Below are positions 5,020-6,017 of a stretch of DNA of 6,017 nucleotides, in pieces (position 1 is the stretch's first letter; each line of letters opens with the position of its first letter). The stretch lies in contig JARIHA010000052.1 in NCBI GenBank assembly GCA_029288475.1, positions 1 through 6,017 of the forward strand. Reading direction: 5' to 3'. Under the pieces are notes generated by a model. The model saw only the letters and a list, made by a program, of their open reading frames with translations, ran no database searches and had not been told where the DNA came from. The DNA is from Candidatus Tayloriibacteriota bacterium. GTDB lineage: Bacteria > Patescibacteriota > Minisyncoccia > Phycocordibacterales > JARIHA01. Position numbers and translations under genes: made by a program.

Positions 5020-5059
5020 TATTAGGGAAATCTCAAAACTCGAACCTATTTTTATATCT

Positions 5060-5437
5060 ATGAAAAGTTCTTTTTCAGACGGTTCAGCTTCAGCGTTTAA
5101 GGTACTATTTAGCGTTTTGCAAGAATTTTCCTACATCGAAGATCCTGAGTGCGGCGTAGAGTACGAAAATTCGGCGCTTTCCGTCTCATGTTTTGTCCAG
5201 ATGTTTTCATCACCGAAAGTTGCAACTGAGGTGGTTGAGAAGGTGATCGACAAGGAAGGCTTTCTTTATTTTGTAATTCTTTCGGTTGGCAAGGAGACCC
5301 AAAGAAGTTACGGAATTAAAATCGTGCCCTCCTGTCCGGCGGAAGAATTAAAGATGGAAGATCTCCACGAACTGTGGAAAACATTCATTACCTTTCGCGC
5401 CCCTCGTTTTGATAAGGCCTTGCCATTGCTGTGCTGA
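5060..5437 (+). CDS. Hypothetical soluble protein, 125 aa, between ftsZ and ftsA
   Basis: I do not recognise this protein. It has no signal peptide or membrane segment and looks like a small mixed alpha/beta cytoplasmic protein. A central region (about 52-105) alternates strand-like hydrophobic stretches (FLYFVILSVG, GIKIVPSC) with an amphipathic, acidic helix (EELKMEDLHELWKTF). Five cysteines are scattered (Cys31, Cys44, Cys92 and the final residue among them) without a clear metal motif. ATG 5060 is the first start in frame and lacks a Shine-Dalgarno, as do most genes here. It runs opposite to ftsA and ftsZ, has promoter candidates in the ftsZ-divergent region and ends at a strong terminator. 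It is therefore a self-contained unit. Its position hints at a link to cell division, but equally at a late insertion. Confidence 0.65.
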   Translation: MKSSFSDGSASAFKVLFSVLQEFSYIEDPECGVEYENSALSVSCFVQMFSSPKVATEVVEKVIDKEGFLYFVILSVGKETQRSYGIKIVPSCPAEELKMEDLHELWKTFITFRAPRFDKALPLLC

Positions 5438-5461
5438 TCATTTGTTTTTTTAATGCAAAAT

Positions 5462-5488
5462 CCCCGCCAATGAGCGGGGTATTTTTTT
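5462..5488 (+). terminator. Intrinsic terminator of the 125-aa gene at 5060
   Basis: CCCCGC (5462-5467) pairs perfectly with GCGGGG (5474-5479) around loop CAATGA. TA and then seven T follow (5482-5488). This is a strong rho-independent terminator for the plus strand, 25 nt after the stop codon. It ends before the large palindrome, so the plus-strand transcript should not include that element. Confidence 0.85.
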
Positions 5489-5500
5489 ACAGATGAACTT

Positions 5501-5702
5501 TACCTTAAGTATTCTTTTGTATTATCACGATTAGCGTAAAGACAAAAAATCCTAAGGAGTCTTTTAGGAAAATTTAATTGCAAAAAATGCATTCCCTTTG
5601 AAAGGGAGTAATAAACTGAAGCTTCAATTTTCCGTAAAAAGACGACTATAGGATTAGTTGTCTTGAAGTGTTAAGTGATAATACGAAAGAATACTTAAGG
5701 TA
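5501..5702. repeat. About 202-bp imperfect palindrome at the 3' end of ftsA (MITE-like or structured RNA)
   Basis: The outer arms 5501-5528 and 5675-5702 are inverted repeats matching at 27 of 28 positions. Inside them lies an unpaired 10/10-nt interval. A second paired block follows: 5539-5554 against 5649-5664, 14 of 16. A shorter block with small indels ends in GGAAAATT on each arm. An 18/18-nt loop comes next, then an apical hairpin TCCCTTT-G-AAAGGGA (5593-5607). The whole element is symmetric about position 5601. Local sub-hairpins also exist, for example AAGACGACT with AGTTGTCTT (5640-5664). The element overlaps the ftsA stop codon. The pentamer GAACT occurs at 5495-5499 and 5704-5708, one base outside each end, and could be a target-site duplication. 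No open frame of note lies inside. Confidence 0.8.
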
Positions 5703-6017
5703 GGAACTGCTTGAACCAATCACCCATCTTTCTCCAGCTATCTTTAATGATGATGCGGCTTGCTTTGATCGAACCTTCTCTGTCTCCGGCAAAGCCGAGG
5801 ATGCAAAGGCCGTAAGCAACTGCCCAAGTAGCGTCTTTGATCGGCGTCTTGAAATTTCCGTTCATGTTGAGTGATGCGATACGAGATGGAAGTCGAAGGG
5901 AGAGCTTTGCAAAATCTTCCAATCTTCCTAGTCCTGATCCTCCTCCGGTAATAATAATGCCGGCAGGCAAAAGACCATTTCTTCCAATCTTTTTTAGATG
6001 AGCTTCGATGAGTTCGA
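5695..6017 (-). CDS. ftsA: Cell division protein FtsA, C-terminal fragment (runs off the window)
   Basis: The frame is open from the window edge to TAA at 5695-5697, giving 107 visible residues of the C-terminus. A TTG near 5970 is internal, since an in-frame segment ELIEAHLKKIGRNGL precedes it. FtsA is an actin-like ATPase that tethers FtsZ filaments to the membrane. The visible segment carries the LPAGIIITGGGSGLGRL motif, the second phosphate/adenosine motif of the actin fold, then LRLPSRIASLN and a helix AVAYGLCILG, as in FtsA C-terminal lobes. The last part, DSWRKMGDWFKQFLP, is Trp/Phe/Lys-rich and matches the position of the amphipathic membrane-targeting helix. Its final two codons and stop lie inside the long palindrome. 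ftsZ follows on the same strand after 886 bp. Confidence 0.92.
   Translation of the reverse strand, partial: ELIEAHLKKIGRNGLLPAGIIITGGGSGLGRLEDFAKLSLRLPSRIASLNMNGNFKTPIKDATWAVAYGLCILGFAGDREGSIKASRIIIKDSWRKMGDWFKQFLP

Noticed and set aside
5501..5702. Complete insertion sequence
   Set aside because: The interior is far too short and has no transposase reading frame; at most it is a non-autonomous element.

Overview
The window looks like ordinary chromosome from a small-genome bacterium, most likely a member of the Candidate Phyla Radiation (Patescibacteria, Parcubacteria-like). That placement is an inference. It rests on a Pro-Thr-linker surface protein ending in a peptidoglycan-binding-like domain, tRNA genes without an encoded CCA end, start codons that mostly lack a Shine-Dalgarno sequence, small orphan membrane proteins, and FtsA/FtsZ sequences that are clear but divergent. 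No single marker here fixes the phylum.

Layout. Positions 1-890 (+) hold the C-terminal part of a secreted wall-binding protein. Converging on it from the minus strand is a three-tRNA cluster, transcribed in the order Glu(TTC), Ser(CGA), Val(GAC), with a good sigma70-type promoter at 1329-1356. Two small plus-strand genes follow: an 85-aa exported or anchored peptide (1431-1688) and a 57-aa two-helix membrane protein (1750-1923), the latter with its own near-consensus promoter. A GC-rich hairpin at 1947-1971 separates these from a convergent thioredoxin reductase/AhpF-type flavoprotein gene (1970-2923, -). A 125-aa four-helix membrane protein (3062-3439, +) ends at a hairpin terminator. Next comes a 23-bp perfect-stem hairpin placed 6 nt after the ftsZ stop codon.

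Cell-division region. ftsZ (3588-4808, -) and the 3' end of ftsA (5695 to window end, -) lie in the usual ftsA-ftsZ order. They are separated by 886 bp that hold an opposite-strand orphan gene (5060-5437, +) with its own promoters and terminator, and a roughly 202-bp imperfect palindrome (5501-5702). One end of the palindrome supplies the last two codons and stop of ftsA. ftsZ therefore cannot simply be the next gene in a compact ftsAZ operon and must have its own promoter or depend on long read-through.

Most notable items: the ftsA-end palindrome, which resembles a non-autonomous mobile element (MITE) or a long structured RNA; the ftsZ-end hairpin; a cysteine in place of the fifth glycine of the FtsZ nucleotide-binding signature (GGGTCTG); and a thioredoxin-reductase-like enzyme with an altered NADPH-phosphate-binding motif and an AhpF-like C-terminal half. 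I see no CRISPR array, complete transposon, rRNA, phage gene or recognisable defence system.
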